A stretch of 64,000 nucleotides of DNA from Alkalicoccus halolimnae (lineage in GTDB: Bacteria; Bacillota; Bacilli; Bacillales; Salisediminibacteriaceae): positions 930,001 through 994,000 of the forward strand of contig NZ_CP144914.1 of the NCBI RefSeq assembly GCF_008014775.2, written 5' to 3'. Both the position numbers and the translations under genes were made by a program. The notes under the pieces were generated by a model that was given only the letters and a program-made list of their open reading frames with translations, did not search any database and had not been told where the DNA came from. Shown here piece by piece: positions 34,803 to 43,769 of the stretch (positions within the stretch are counted from its first letter, which is position 1; every line of letters begins with the position of its first letter).

Positions 34803-36542
34803 TTATTCTGTACTTTCCACCCGCCAGTCTCCTTCGCGCCGCTCGTCGAGTGCTCCTGTTATCTCTCCCGTTCCGCGGTCAATTTCCAATACCTGCATAG
34901 ATCCAAAATAAAGAGGCGTCGGTGGCTCACGAATTTCACTGTATCCGATAGAAAGCAGTTCGTCCTGCTGCTCCGAATCTGGAGGCTCTTCCATAATAAG
35001 CGCATCCTCATCCAGCTGAAAACGAGGGGCCTGGACGGCTTCTTCCAGGTCAGCACCGCTTCCCGCCCAGTCTGCGATCACCTGCGTGAGCATGATCGGG
35101 ATTCTTTCGCCACCGGGGCTTCCGATTGCCAGAACCGGCCCTTCCTCATCAGCGGCTATCATCGGGGAGGACCACGTTACGGAGCGTCTTCCGGGCTCGG
35201 GTTCATTCACTCCATCTTGACCAATACTGAATCTGGCCATTTGATTATTGAGAAAGAAACCTTCTGCATAGACGCCGGAACCCCAGAAGTTCGTATTTGT
35301 ATTTGTCATGGAAACCACAGTCCCCTCCGCATCGACGACGGAAATATGGGTCGTATTCGGGTCAAATCCCCCGTAGGACCCGCCGGAATCCACGGCAGTC
35401 AAAGATTCACTGGAAATCTCCTCTGCAATAGAAGCGTTGCGGGAAGAATCAGTTAAATCCTCTACAGGTACTTCTACAAACCCGGGATCTCCAAGGTCCG
35501 TTTCGAGAAACTGTCTTGCGATGCGCCAGGACATCGCCGTATGGTGAATGAAAGCCGTACTGTTTCGATCCATCTCTGCAATTTCTTTTGCTTCAAGCAT
35601 CTGCAGCATTTGAATCACGTTGATTCCGGGAAGCGGGGGAGGGGCAGCGACGATTTCATACGATGCGAATTCCCCCGTGGCAGGCTCGTGACGGCCCACT
35701 TCAAAGCCAGCAAGAGAATCAGTGTCCACCCCTTCTATCTGAGAAGCCAGCTCCTCAGCGAGAGCTCCTTCGTAAAAAGATTCCCCTCCGCTGTCGTGTA
35801 TTGCTTCCAGAGACGCTGCCAGTTCTGCCTGCTCCAGCTCGGCACCTTCACTTAAAGGAACTCCCTCAGGATAAAAATGTGCGAGCTGCTCTGCAGGAAG
35901 ACGCCCCTGGCCTGATTGGAGCTGCTGGGACAGCAGTTCAGAAACTTCCGCACTTTCAGCAAGGGAAATTGCAGGATCAAGCAGGTCTTCCCATTCTGCT
36001 GAGCCGAAATCCCCGTGCAGTTCCATCATGCCGGCCACAAACCCCGGCACGCCGATATCTGAGTCAGGTATCCCTTCCTCCGGAACAACTTCCCGATAGT
36101 CATATGCCTGGGGGTCCTCTCCCTGTTCGTGAATAAGTGCTACGCCCCCGCCGCCGATCCCGGAAGCGAACGGCTCAACTACCGAAACGGCGTAAGCAGC
36201 CGCTACAGCAGCGTCGACCGCACTGCCTCCATTCTCAAGAACTTCCATACCTGCGTCGACCGCGTCCGGATGCCCGGCACTAACTCCATAAGAAGTTAAT
36301 AGAGAAGTTTCCTCTGTATTTGTTTCATTGTCGGCATTCTCATTTTCTTCAGATTCGGGCTGGGAAGTCTCATTTTCCTGAACATTCTCCTCCGTATCGT
36401 TGGAATTGTCGGGAGCTTCTACCGGATCTTCTTCCGGAGAGCACCCGCTTACGAGCAGGGGTAAAATAGCAGCGGCAGTAAAGACATAAGCGATGGAAAG
36501 AGGGGTCTTTAAAGAAACGGTGGACTTGCTTCTGTCACCCAT
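34803..36542 (-). CDS. Gamma-glutamyltranspeptidase, lipoprotein form
   Basis: 579 residues. A basic N-terminus and one hydrophobic helix end in the lipobox LVSGC (Cys34), then about 45 very acidic linker residues, then a GGT domain. Visible are SGIGGGGVALI, the large-to-small subunit cleavage site with the nucleophile Thr in NTTHISVVDAEG, TNTNTNFWGSG and SPGGERIPIML. It would cleave glutathione or gamma-glutamyl peptides (or poly-gamma-glutamate) at the cell surface. Membrane anchoring of a GGT by a lipid is unusual, as most are soluble and secreted. AAAGGAG precedes the ATG. Confidence 0.9.
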   Translation of the reverse strand: MGDRSKSTVSLKTPLSIAYVFTAAAILPLLVSGCSPEEDPVEAPDNSNDTEENVQENETSQPESEENENADNETNTEETSLLTSYGVSAGHPDAVDAGMEVLENGGSAVDAAVAAAYAVSVVEPFASGIGGGGVALIHEQGEDPQAYDYREVVPEEGIPDSDIGVPGFVAGMMELHGDFGSAEWEDLLDPAISLAESAEVSELLSQQLQSGQGRLPAEQLAHFYPEGVPLSEGAELEQAELAASLEAIHDSGGESFYEGALAEELASQIEGVDTDSLAGFEVGRHEPATGEFASYEIVAAPPPLPGINVIQMLQMLEAKEIAEMDRNSTAFIHHTAMSWRIARQFLETDLGDPGFVEVPVEDLTDSSRNASIAEEISSESLTAVDSGGSYGGFDPNTTHISVVDAEGTVVSMTNTNTNFWGSGVYAEGFFLNNQMARFSIGQDGVNEPEPGRRSVTWSSPMIAADEEGPVLAIGSPGGERIPIMLTQVIADWAGSGADLEEAVQAPRFQLDEDALIMEEPPDSEQQDELLSIGYSEIREPPTPLYFGSMQVLEIDRGTGEITGALDERREGDWRVESTE

Positions 36543-37150
36543 ATCTCATGCTCCTTTCACTTTATTCGGAAAGCTGTGTTAAAGTTTGTTTTTGATAAAT
36601 ATAGAAAACTTCGCTGGAAACGGAACTTCCCCTCTTTACAGGTGGAATCGATGATGTTCAAGAAGAGGTTTTCTTTATTAGAAGGCAGATGCTGCCCGGT
36701 CTTTTTTACCGTAAGCTGTGGGGCACATGGGGTGACTCCAGGGCGGTCAAGGACGAGCAGAAGATCCATTTCTTCCAAACCGAAGGGCGGAAGGTACTGG
36801 AGGAACGCTTCAAAGGGAAATACGTGTGTTGTTCGGTTTTTCCCTGATTATCAGAAAGACAAACTACAGAAATTCCATTATTTTTCCTGAACAGAGCTTA
36901 TCTGTGTGTTCGGGAGGGTGTAATGAAAAAGAGAAGCGGGAATAGAACAAGAAAGAACAAGTTTAATAATGAATACCATCTGTGTTCAGGGGGGGGGGCG
37001 GGAGAAGAGGTCTTTTAGATAAATGCCAGTAATTATCCAGTCTTTACTTATCAGGATTCGTAAAGAGCCCGGATGAAGTTGAAGAATTTACGATGGATTT
37101 TAAAAACATACATGATGCAGCAGTAACTCACCAGGAAAGAAGGTTCTCCT
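36543..37150. repeat. Gap with a decayed family A copy (reverse) and a G10 run
   Basis: 36570-36790 matches family A in reverse (GTTAAAGTTTGTTTTTGAT, CCGTAAGCTGTGGGGCACAT, GGACGAGCAGAAGATCCATT). From there to 37150 there is no recognised gene; 36988-36997 is a run of ten G residues. Confidence 0.55.
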
Positions 37151-38251
37151 ATGGCCTCTACTGAAAATACAGCAAAAGGGGAAAGAATAGAAATACTGGA
37201 CCGGCTGCGGGGGTTCGCTTTATTAGGAATATTATTAATGAATTTCCCGGGTCTTGCAGGGGTTGCCTCTGATTCTCAACCTCTGCTTCGAAGTTTTTTG
37301 GAAATTTTAATCAAAGATAGTGCCAGACCTTTATTTGCCGCTATGTTTGGCATCAGTATCGCCCTTATTTATGATAGAACGAGGGAACGCCAGCGGAATC
37401 CATATCCGCTGCTGATTCGAAGGCTGGCCATTCTTGGTATTGCCGGAGCGGTTCACGGCTATGCTGTCTGGGCTGGAGATATCCTGATGATGTTTGCCAT
37501 GGCAGGATTTGTGCTGCTTTTCTTTTTAAAGCTTCAGGATAAATGGCTTCTCTTACTGGGACTCGCGTTCTGGCTCCTTTATACGGTAGGCCTCGATTTT
37601 CTCAATCACTATACCCCTTATCTATTTGATTTGGAAACAGGGATGAAATCACTAGGGGGAGAAGGGATACCAGGCTACACGTACCTCCTTCGAGAGTTTT
37701 CTTCCATGGTCAGTCACCTGGGATTCTTTCTGCTCGGCAAGTATATGTATCGGAAAGAGGCTTTTTCTTATATGGAGGCGAACCGCCGTAAAATGTGGGT
37801 TACCGCTTTCTTCTTTTTCACTGTCGGGTTCTTTGGAAAAACTGCCATGATGGAAATGCCGGAAAATCTTTTCATTAACAGTTTACAAACCTTTTTCCCG
37901 TTTGTTCTCACTATCGGAGTGACGATTGGAGTAATACTTCTAGGAACGAGTCCGAAGCGGGTCTCCAGGCTGCTGCATCCCTTTACAGCGGTAGGAAGAA
38001 CGACATTCACCAATTACCTTATGCAGTCGGTTGTGTTTGTTACGATCTTCGCAAATGCAGGAAGAACGATCTTCCGGGACGTCGGTATCTGGTCAGACCC
38101 GGGCTACTATTTTGCTCTTAGTATCGCAGTCTCACTGTTTCTCGCCCAAATGATCATCAGTCACTTCTGGTTAAAAAAATTTTATTACGGCCCGTTTGAA
38201 TGGGTATGGAGAGCCGGCACCCATGGAAAGTTTGTTTCTTTCAGAAGATGA
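37151..38251 (+). CDS. DUF418/YeiB-family membrane protein
   Basis: 366 residues with about eight to ten helices. The N-terminus EILDRLRGFALLGILLMN and the C-terminal TTFTNYLMQSV are the typical signatures of the DUF418/YeiB family. The role is unknown; some are linked to transport. The ATG follows GAAAGAAGG. Alone on its strand, with a broken osmC after it. Confidence 0.88.
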   Translation: MASTENTAKGERIEILDRLRGFALLGILLMNFPGLAGVASDSQPLLRSFLEILIKDSARPLFAAMFGISIALIYDRTRERQRNPYPLLIRRLAILGIAGAVHGYAVWAGDILMMFAMAGFVLLFFLKLQDKWLLLLGLAFWLLYTVGLDFLNHYTPYLFDLETGMKSLGGEGIPGYTYLLREFSSMVSHLGFFLLGKYMYRKEAFSYMEANRRKMWVTAFFFFTVGFFGKTAMMEMPENLFINSLQTFFPFVLTIGVTIGVILLGTSPKRVSRLLHPFTAVGRTTFTNYLMQSVVFVTIFANAGRTIFRDVGIWSDPGYYFALSIAVSLFLAQMIISHFWLKKFYYGPFEWVWRAGTHGKFVSFRR

Positions 38252-38396
38252 AAGTGACAGTGGGAGTATTTCTTTACTTTAAATTTTTCTTAGAATTGAG
38301 GAACGGGGTTTCTTTTATAGTGTAAGCCAGGTTACATCACAAAAGCTGACGTCCAGTTATAGTAAAGAGGTAATCTACTATATAGGAGGCCCAATC

Positions 38397-38744
38397 ATGA
38401 GCGGAAAAATGAGATTTGAAGTATCAGGAAAAGCAAAAAATATGACTGCTGAACTGCAGGCTAAAAACCATACGATAATTATTGACGAGCCGGCAGAAAT
38501 GGGAGGCGCGGATAAAGGACAGGATCCGCTGTCCAATATGCTCGCTTCGCTTGCAGGCTGTGAAAATGTGATCGCGAATATGGTCGCAAAGGAAATGATG
38601 TTTAGATTCAAGCAAGTGTGAGCACGTCAGAATCAGAGAAGCGTATCCAGGAGCTAAAACAGAAAACGGACTCGAGATGTCCGGTCTATACGACATTTGA
38701 AGCCGCTAATATTCCTATTACGGCCACGTGGACCCGTGCTTAAT
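38397..38744 (+). pseudogene. Broken OsmC-family gene (internal deletion and frameshift)
   Basis: The N-terminal half (38397-38621, ATG with AGGAGG upstream) reads as an OsmC-like peroxide-resistance protein up to GCENVIANMVAKEMMF and then meets a stop at 38619-38621. The C-terminal part is present in another frame (about 38608-38744: SVSTSESEKRIQELKQK, then SRCPVYTTFEAANIP, with the second catalytic Cys). Roughly 35 residues between them are missing. Each half keeps one of the two redox Cys regions (CEN and CPVY), so the gene was functional in an ancestor. Confidence 0.8.
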
Positions 38745-38751
38745 AAAAAAA

Positions 38752-38784
38752 CAGCTCTCACAGAAAAAAGTTCTGTGGGAGCTT
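38752..38784 (+). terminator. Terminator after the broken osmC
   Basis: AGCTCTCACAGAA with TTCTGTGGGAGCT (one G-T pair), loop AAAAG, then TTTGT. Confidence 0.75.
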
Positions 38785-38849
38785 TGTCTACTTATATGAA
38801 TCTCTGCGTTGCAACGTATCTTAATGAACCTTCTGGAAATAATAATATG

Positions 38850-38935
38850 AAGGTTCGTATACGAAGAAGACCCCTGGGAAAGACGGCGGCTCCTGAAGGA
38901 TAAGGCGTCCGTCTGAAACGGAGGTCATGGTCGCT
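38850..38935 (+). repeat. Family C repeat
   Basis: ACCCCTGGGAAAGACGGCGG then AAGGCGTCCGTCTGAAACGG, similar to 14605-14745. It fills most of the gap before the FMN-reductase-like gene. Confidence 0.5.
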
Positions 38936-39003
38936 ATTTGTTTTTTACAGAATGACCTTCTATTATAAAATGGAGTCATATAAAAAATATTACAGAAAGC
39001 GAG

Positions 39004-39630
39004 ATGAAGGATATGGTAAAAGCGCTGTATTTGAACGGATCCCTAAAGAACAGCAGCGAGCCTTCCCACACATCGGGCCTGCTTCACAAAGCGACGGAAT
39101 GGTTTACTCACCTGGGGGTGGAAACAGAAGAAATTCGTTTAGCGGACTACCGCATTCTTCCCGGAATGGCACCGGATATGGGAGAGGGGGATGAGTGGCC
39201 GCAAATTATGCAAAAGGTGCTGGCGGCTGATATTTTAATCGTCGCCACGCCCATTTGGATCGGAGAAAAAAGCAGTGTCTCAACGCTTGCGATGGAACGG
39301 CTATATGCCTCCAGCGGAGAAAAGAACAGCGAAGGACAGGCGATTTATTACAATAAGGTGGGAGGAGCCGTCGTAACAGGGAATGAAGACGGCGCGAAAG
39401 AATCAGCGAAATCGATTCTGTACGGGCTGTCCCATATCGGCTTCACTGTCCCGCCGAACGTAGACGCCTACTGGGTAGGAGAAGCAGGTCCGGGACCGTC
39501 TTATCTGGAAACCGGGCAGGACAACGCCTTCACGATCAAAAATACTAAAATGATGGTCCACAACCTCGTTCACTTTGCCCGTATGCTGAAAGAAAACCCG
39601 ATTCCTGCAGAAGGGAATACAGGAGAGTAA
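39004..39630 (+). CDS. NADPH-dependent FMN reductase-like flavoprotein
   Basis: 208 residues with a flavodoxin fold: phosphate-binding loop LYLNGSLKNSS near the N-terminus, ATPIWIGEKSSVSTLAMERL and GGAVVTGNEDGAKESAKSIL. It is probably a flavin or quinone reductase in the cytosol. ATG 39004 and ATG 39013 are both possible and no clean SD decides between them. It ends 136 bp before the redoxin gene and could share its promoter. Confidence 0.85.
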   Translation: MKDMVKALYLNGSLKNSSEPSHTSGLLHKATEWFTHLGVETEEIRLADYRILPGMAPDMGEGDEWPQIMQKVLAADILIVATPIWIGEKSSVSTLAMERLYASSGEKNSEGQAIYYNKVGGAVVTGNEDGAKESAKSILYGLSHIGFTVPPNVDAYWVGEAGPGPSYLETGQDNAFTIKNTKMMVHNLVHFARMLKENPIPAEGNTGE

Positions 39631-39766
39631 AGATGATAAATGCGGGAAATGAGGGGAAAACCTTAAAACGTCACTTTCCTTAAACGCACTGGCAAAATGG
39701 CTGAAGGAACGTGAAATTGAGGAGCTCTTTAGAATTTATAAATATAATATGCGAGGAGGAATACGG

Positions 39767-40522
39767 ATGTTGCTAGACAAAATTGAAAATATCGCCTTAA
39801 CTGATTTAGAAGGAAATACCGTCTCCCTTCATGATTTTCACGGTAAAAAGACGTTAATTTTTATGTGGGCTTCCTGGTGACGATGCAGAGGACAGCTGCC
39901 AGGGTGGCAGCAGCTATATGATAGAAAAATAGGGGAGAATTTCGAAATTTTATCCGTAGCGGTCGATGGCCAGGGTGCCGGGACCGTAAAGCCTTTCTTA
40001 AAAGAAACGACTTTTCCTACGGTAATAGATGAAAACAATCAATTAGTAAATTTGTTTCAGTTCAAAAAAATCCCTAATGGAATATTTATTGATGAAGAAG
40101 GTACGATCCGGCTGCTCAAAGAAGGATTCGATGTGGCAGACCCTGCGGATGTCAAAGCGGTGGAACAGTTGATCAGCGGGGAAGCAGAAACGGTGAATTT
40201 TGATAAAAGTCATAATGGCAGCCAGGAAACCGGTCTTGAACTTCAGCTGGCCCAGACCAAATACAAACTGGGTATGGAGTACGCCAGACAGAAGAGAGAC
40301 ACGGAAGCGTTGAAAGAGCTGGACGATGCTGTTCTATTGGACCCGGATAATTTTACGATACGGAAACAGCGCTGGCAGATCCGTTTTCCGGAAAAATTTG
40401 GTTCTGAAATTGATTTTGACTGGCAGCAGGAGCAGCTTCAAAAAGAAAAAAAGCAGGAAGATCTTCATAGAAGCCAGGGACTGGTCTGCGGGCCGGATGG
40501 CTGCTTTCTTCCTGGAAGCTAA
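39767..40522 (+). CDS. Redoxin (thioredoxin-fold) selenoprotein candidate with in-frame TGA at codon 38
   Basis: A continuous 251-codon frame interrupted only by TGA at 39878-39880. N-terminal part: AhpC/TlpA-like (LEGNTVSLHDFHGKKTLIFMWASW), then TGA, RCRGQLPGWQQ, the thioredoxin segment FPTVIDENNQ and KIPNGIFIDEEG, a helical TPR-like part (LGMEYARQKRDTEALKELD) and CGPDGC near the C-terminus. TGA stands exactly where the first Cys of the WC-motif is expected; Cys40 follows as U-R-C. A SECIS-like hairpin lies at 39895-39911. GAGGAGG precedes the ATG by 7 bases. If not selenocysteine, it is a pseudogene by a nonsense change of a Cys codon, but the frame is otherwise undamaged. Confidence 0.75.
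39895..39911 (+). promoter_or_regulatory. Candidate bacterial SECIS hairpin
   Basis: GCTGCC (39895-39900), loop AGGGT, GGCAGC (39906-39911): a perfect 6-bp stem whose loop starts 20 nt after the TGA. The published rules for bacterial SECIS elements (apical loop of 3-14 nt with a G in its first two bases, 16-37 nt from the UGA) are all met. The lower stem is only weakly paired. Confidence 0.65.
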
Positions 40523-40578
40523 GTAAGGAACTCCGTAGCATCAATAACAAAACAGAAGAATAGCAGATTTCAATAGAA

Positions 40579-40617
40579 AAACCACTGGAGGATAAGTTGT
40601 TCTCCGGTGGTTTTTTT
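40579..40617 (+). terminator. Terminator of the redoxin gene
   Basis: AACCACTGGAG with CTCCGGTGGTT, 11-base loop, seven T residues. Confidence 0.88.
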
Positions 40618-41016
40618 AGGCTGGCTGCTTTCTAAAGAAAGAAGACCCTTTTTGATCATCATTTACTCCATCTGTACAGAGAGGAAGTTCTTTTCCTGTA
40701 CAAGGATATTTTTCATCCCTTCTGGTGCAGGGGTCCTGAATGAGTGGCTCTGTGCAAGCTGCCTGTTGTTTTTGAGTGTCCGGGGCTTTTTTTTCTTCGC
40801 GGCAAGCGAAACAACTACCCCTGTATTAATAACTTTATCACTCATGTACCTGGTTCTATTCCCGTTATACGAGAAAACATTAGAATATGTAAATGTAATA
40901 CCGCTTACGGATTGTCAGACCAAAAAATCGTTAAGCTGGTCTTGAGGAAAGGTATTAAGAAGAGTAAGGATGGATAAAGAAAAATAGTGTTTTTTGGAAA
41001 ATATTAATTGGCCTGC
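40618..41016. repeat. Gene-free stretch with decayed family A/B fragments
   Basis: 40655-40760 shows traces of the family A right part (GAGAGGAAGTTCTTTTCCTG, CCCTTCTGGTGCAGG) and 40760-40830 of family B (GCCTGTTGTTTTTGAGTGTC, CTTCGCGGCAAGCGAAAC). The rest to 41016 holds nothing recognisable. Confidence 0.45.
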
Positions 41017-41466
41017 TTATAGAGGTACAGGTGCCGCTTCGAAGAACAGTTTCCGGATTCTTTGAAGCACGTTAACAACGACCGCTGTGATAAAAGCGAA
41101 AAACAGGTGAGTGACAAGGCTCATCAACTGGTCAGGAGCCAACGCCTGACCAATCATGGTGCCCATTCCAAGCATCAGCGGCATGATCACCAGCGGACCG
41201 GCAATCCAAATACCGATCCCCAAAACGACCGCGGCAGTCCACATATTACGGATGAAGAAGGTCAGCATAACGAATGAGATACCGAATATGACGCTGATCA
41301 CCATATGAACGAACCATCCGACAACGGTACTTTCACTCCCGACCATCGCAGCGGCCATGCCGATCATTCCCTGCATCTGCATCATTATACCGAAAAGGAC
41401 CCCGCTGATAATGCCGCCAAACACGACGTAGGAAAGGGCTTTTCCTCCTGGACGTTTCACTTTCAT
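41017..41466 (-). CDS. Four-helix membrane protein of unknown function
   Basis: 149 residues. Met- and Gly-rich helices (GVLFGIMMQMQGMIGMAAAM, PLVIMPLMLGMGTMIGQAL) and a short soluble C-terminus. Conserved-looking but not recognised. ATG 41466 is preferred over GTG 41469 because AAAGGA is 5 bases upstream. It is upstream-adjacent to TVP38 on the same strand with a 70-bp gap. Confidence 0.68.
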   Translation of the reverse strand: MKVKRPGGKALSYVVFGGIISGVLFGIMMQMQGMIGMAAAMVGSESTVVGWFVHMVISVIFGISFVMLTFFIRNMWTAAVVLGIGIWIAGPLVIMPLMLGMGTMIGQALAPDQLMSLVTHLFFAFITAVVVNVLQRIRKLFFEAAPVPL

Positions 41467-41536
41467 CACGGTCCTTTGTTTATTTACAGGTTCAGCTTAC
41501 TAAAGGAACCATGATTTTTCTGTAAGGCCGCTTACA

Positions 41537-42193
41537 TTATTCGTCTGCCAGTCCAAGATACCGCTTTACATGGCTGCGGAAGTAATAAGTGATTCCGAGC
41601 AGGACAATAAATACCCCTATAGCAGCGAAAATCATCACTGCCTCCCCGGAGGCGATGCTCGCTCCTAAAAAGCCGTAGGCGAACACGCCTGGAATAATTC
41701 CGATAACGGTGGCAATCATGTAATAATTGAATTTCACTTTGGCAAAACCGGCTAAGAAACTGAGCAGATCAAAACTGACGACAGGGATGAGGCGGAGGAC
41801 AAACACGTACATAAATCCCCGTTTGTCCATTTGTTTGAAGACCTTTTCCGACCAGGCGTACTGGTCTATTTTTATGACAGAGCTCCCAAAGAAGCGAGCC
41901 ATAATATAGCCTGTAACGGCTGCTCCGGAGGCTCCGAGCATGATATACAGGACACCAGGCCAAACCCCGAATGCCAGTCCTGCACCAAGAGATAAGACAG
42001 AAGTAGGCAGAAATACAAGAGGGCCGATTGTGTAGATGAAGAAAAAAACGACCGGGCCCCACCATCCGAAGGAAAGAATGAATTCCCGAATAGCCTGCGG
42101 GCTAATGTCATAATAAGAATGGGTAATATAGGCGACGGTGCCGAATATAAGTAAGGACAGAATAATTTTGATCCATAAACGTTTGTTTTTCAT
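41537..42193 (-). CDS. TVP38/TMEM64 (DedA superfamily) membrane protein
   Basis: 218 residues with about five helices and the central SNARE-associated motif: GPVVFFFIYTIGPLVFLPTSVL, then GAGLAFG-WPGVLYIMLGAS and the acidic/Arg stretch FVLRLIPVVSFDLLSFLAG. Members take part in membrane lipid handling. AAAGGAG precedes the ATG. It lies upstream of the 149-residue membrane protein gene and may be in one operon with it. Confidence 0.9.
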   Translation of the reverse strand: MKNKRLWIKIILSLLIFGTVAYITHSYYDISPQAIREFILSFGWWGPVVFFFIYTIGPLVFLPTSVLSLGAGLAFGVWPGVLYIMLGASGAAVTGYIMARFFGSSVIKIDQYAWSEKVFKQMDKRGFMYVFVLRLIPVVSFDLLSFLAGFAKVKFNYYMIATVIGIIPGVFAYGFLGASIASGEAVMIFAAIGVFIVLLGITYYFRSHVKRYLGLADE

Positions 42194-42534
42194 GATCTGA
42201 TCTCCTTTTAACAGTCTGCTGTCTGAAGTGTTTTCCTGAAGACTGTAACAAAAGTCAGTATAGACGCTGCCGGGTGTAAATTCAGTAAGGCAGCTGACAG
42301 TTTTCTAAAATTTCAGCAGAAAAATTCAGGCAGCTTTGTCTACACAGTTTCGCATAATTATTGACTTGGAGTAAGGAATAAGGTCTGAGAGGTATAAAGA
42401 TTTTAGAGGGATTAATAAAGTTTCCTGAAATAAGAAGGGCCTTGAACGAAGGGAGAGAATAAAATAACATAAGGATGTAATATGTGGATAGGAGACTGGA
42501 ACAAGAACCCAGTTAAATTGAAGGAGGATCTGCT
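42194..42534. other. Gene-free stretch
   Basis: AT-rich, with no SD-linked frame and no recognised element. It probably holds the promoter of the TVP38 gene and of the short fragment that follows. Confidence 0.3.
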
Positions 42535-42654
42535 ATGGCAAAAGTAAAACTCAGCGATGTCGTTGATGGAATGGATTTAATGTCGCCTAATTTCAGAGGT
42601 TTTCTTAAATCTTCCGCAGGACGGTTTCCGCTTCGTAAGACAGCCATTCAATAA
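42535..42654 (+). pseudogene. 5' fragment of a UPF0158-like gene, cut by a repeat
   Basis: AAGGAGG and ATG at 42535 start an ordinary-looking frame beginning AKVKLSDVVDGMDLMS, which resembles the N-terminus of UPF0158 proteins (V-K-L-S-D-V-V-D-G-M). After about 24 residues it runs into CTTCCGCAGG-ACGGTTTCCGCTTCGT, sequence typical of family B ends, and stops at 39 residues. The rest of the gene is absent. Confidence 0.5.
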
Positions 42655-42822
42655 ACATTCACCGGGCTAAGACGCCTGCCGGAACGTGAAACATGGGTAG
42701 AACTATAAATGAAAAGAGGTCTCCTATAAGTCTAGGGCACGGCTTCGCGCATCATAGCCACTCCAGCATAAAATAGGACAGAGGTACTTTCCTCTGTCCA
42801 TTCCATGGTGACTCTATTTTAT

Positions 42823-43692
42823 TTACCCGGCCTGCTTTACACTTAGGAACGTGACTGTAAGCAGGATGAGTGCCATACCAAGAAGCTGAATGATGTTCAA
42901 AAAATCGCCCAGCAGCAGGACACCAAATAACGAAGCAGTGACCGGTTCGACCATGGCGACCATCGAAGCTGTAGTAGGTGCCGTCATCCGGATACCAATC
43001 ACATAAAATATAAATGAAACACCGGCCCCGACAAGCCCTAACAGAATAAACCATCCAATATCGTCCGATGTTACGACACTGAAAGCTTGATTCCTATCCG
43101 AAAAGAAAAGAAGGACGACACAGAAAGAAAAGAAGGCGATAGTCAAAATAGCCTGCGGTCTTCCTGCAGCGGAGGCATTTTTAAAACCGAAGATAAACAC
43201 AGCGTAGGAAAGACCGGCTGCAAGCCCCGCTGCTGTTCCGAGGAAACTGACGGAAATCGATTCGGGATTATAAGCACCCGTAAGCAGGATAATTCCCGTT
43301 AGTACGCTGGCAATACAGCCCCATTTAAACCAGGTTGAACGTTCTATGCGAAATATAAAAGAAGCTAACAGAACAAACACAGGAGCGGTGTACATTAATG
43401 TAGCTGCTACAGGAACGCTGGAGGCTTCGATACTCAAATAATAAAATGAAAAGTTTCCAGCTACGCCGACACCGGCTAAAAGCGACCAGGTGAACACACG
43501 CTTGGAAATATTCAAATTCTTTTTGAAGCGTAAGAGAAACCATATGGAGAAGCATATAAACCCAACAGCCCCTCTGTAAAAGGAAATCACGATAGGGTCC
43601 CAGCCCTTGTCCATTAAAATATCACCAATTCCTCCGCTGATCCCCCAGAATACAGCAGCCATCATCACTAAACCTACACCTGCATATTTCAT
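42823..43692 (-). CDS. EamA/DMT-family transporter, copy 2
   Basis: 289 residues, ten helices, paralogue of 33763-34632. Many stretches are identical or nearly so (GVGVAGNFSFYYLSIEASSV, IERSTWFKWGCIASVL, APTTASMVAMVEPVTASLFG). AGGAGG precedes the ATG. The two copies lie 8.2 kb apart on the same strand, so either tandem duplication with later insertion or recombination is possible. Confidence 0.9.
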   Translation of the reverse strand: MKYAGVGLVMMAAVFWGISGGIGDILMDKGWDPIVISFYRGAVGFICFSIWFLLRFKKNLNISKRVFTWSLLAGVGVAGNFSFYYLSIEASSVPVAATLMYTAPVFVLLASFIFRIERSTWFKWGCIASVLTGIILLTGAYNPESISVSFLGTAAGLAAGLSYAVFIFGFKNASAAGRPQAILTIAFFSFCVVLLFFSDRNQAFSVVTSDDIGWFILLGLVGAGVSFIFYVIGIRMTAPTTASMVAMVEPVTASLFGVLLLGDFLNIIQLLGMALILLTVTFLSVKQAG

Positions 43693-43769
43693 CGCGCACC
43701 TCCTAAAGATAATTAATGATCCGAATTACTGCTCGAACTGTCAGCCCTACAGTTGATCATCATTTTTAG

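Noticed and set aside
39767-40522. Internal start at 40052 giving a 156-residue protein
   Set aside because: No SD before it and it would cut the thioredoxin domain in half; the full frame from 39767 explains the region better.
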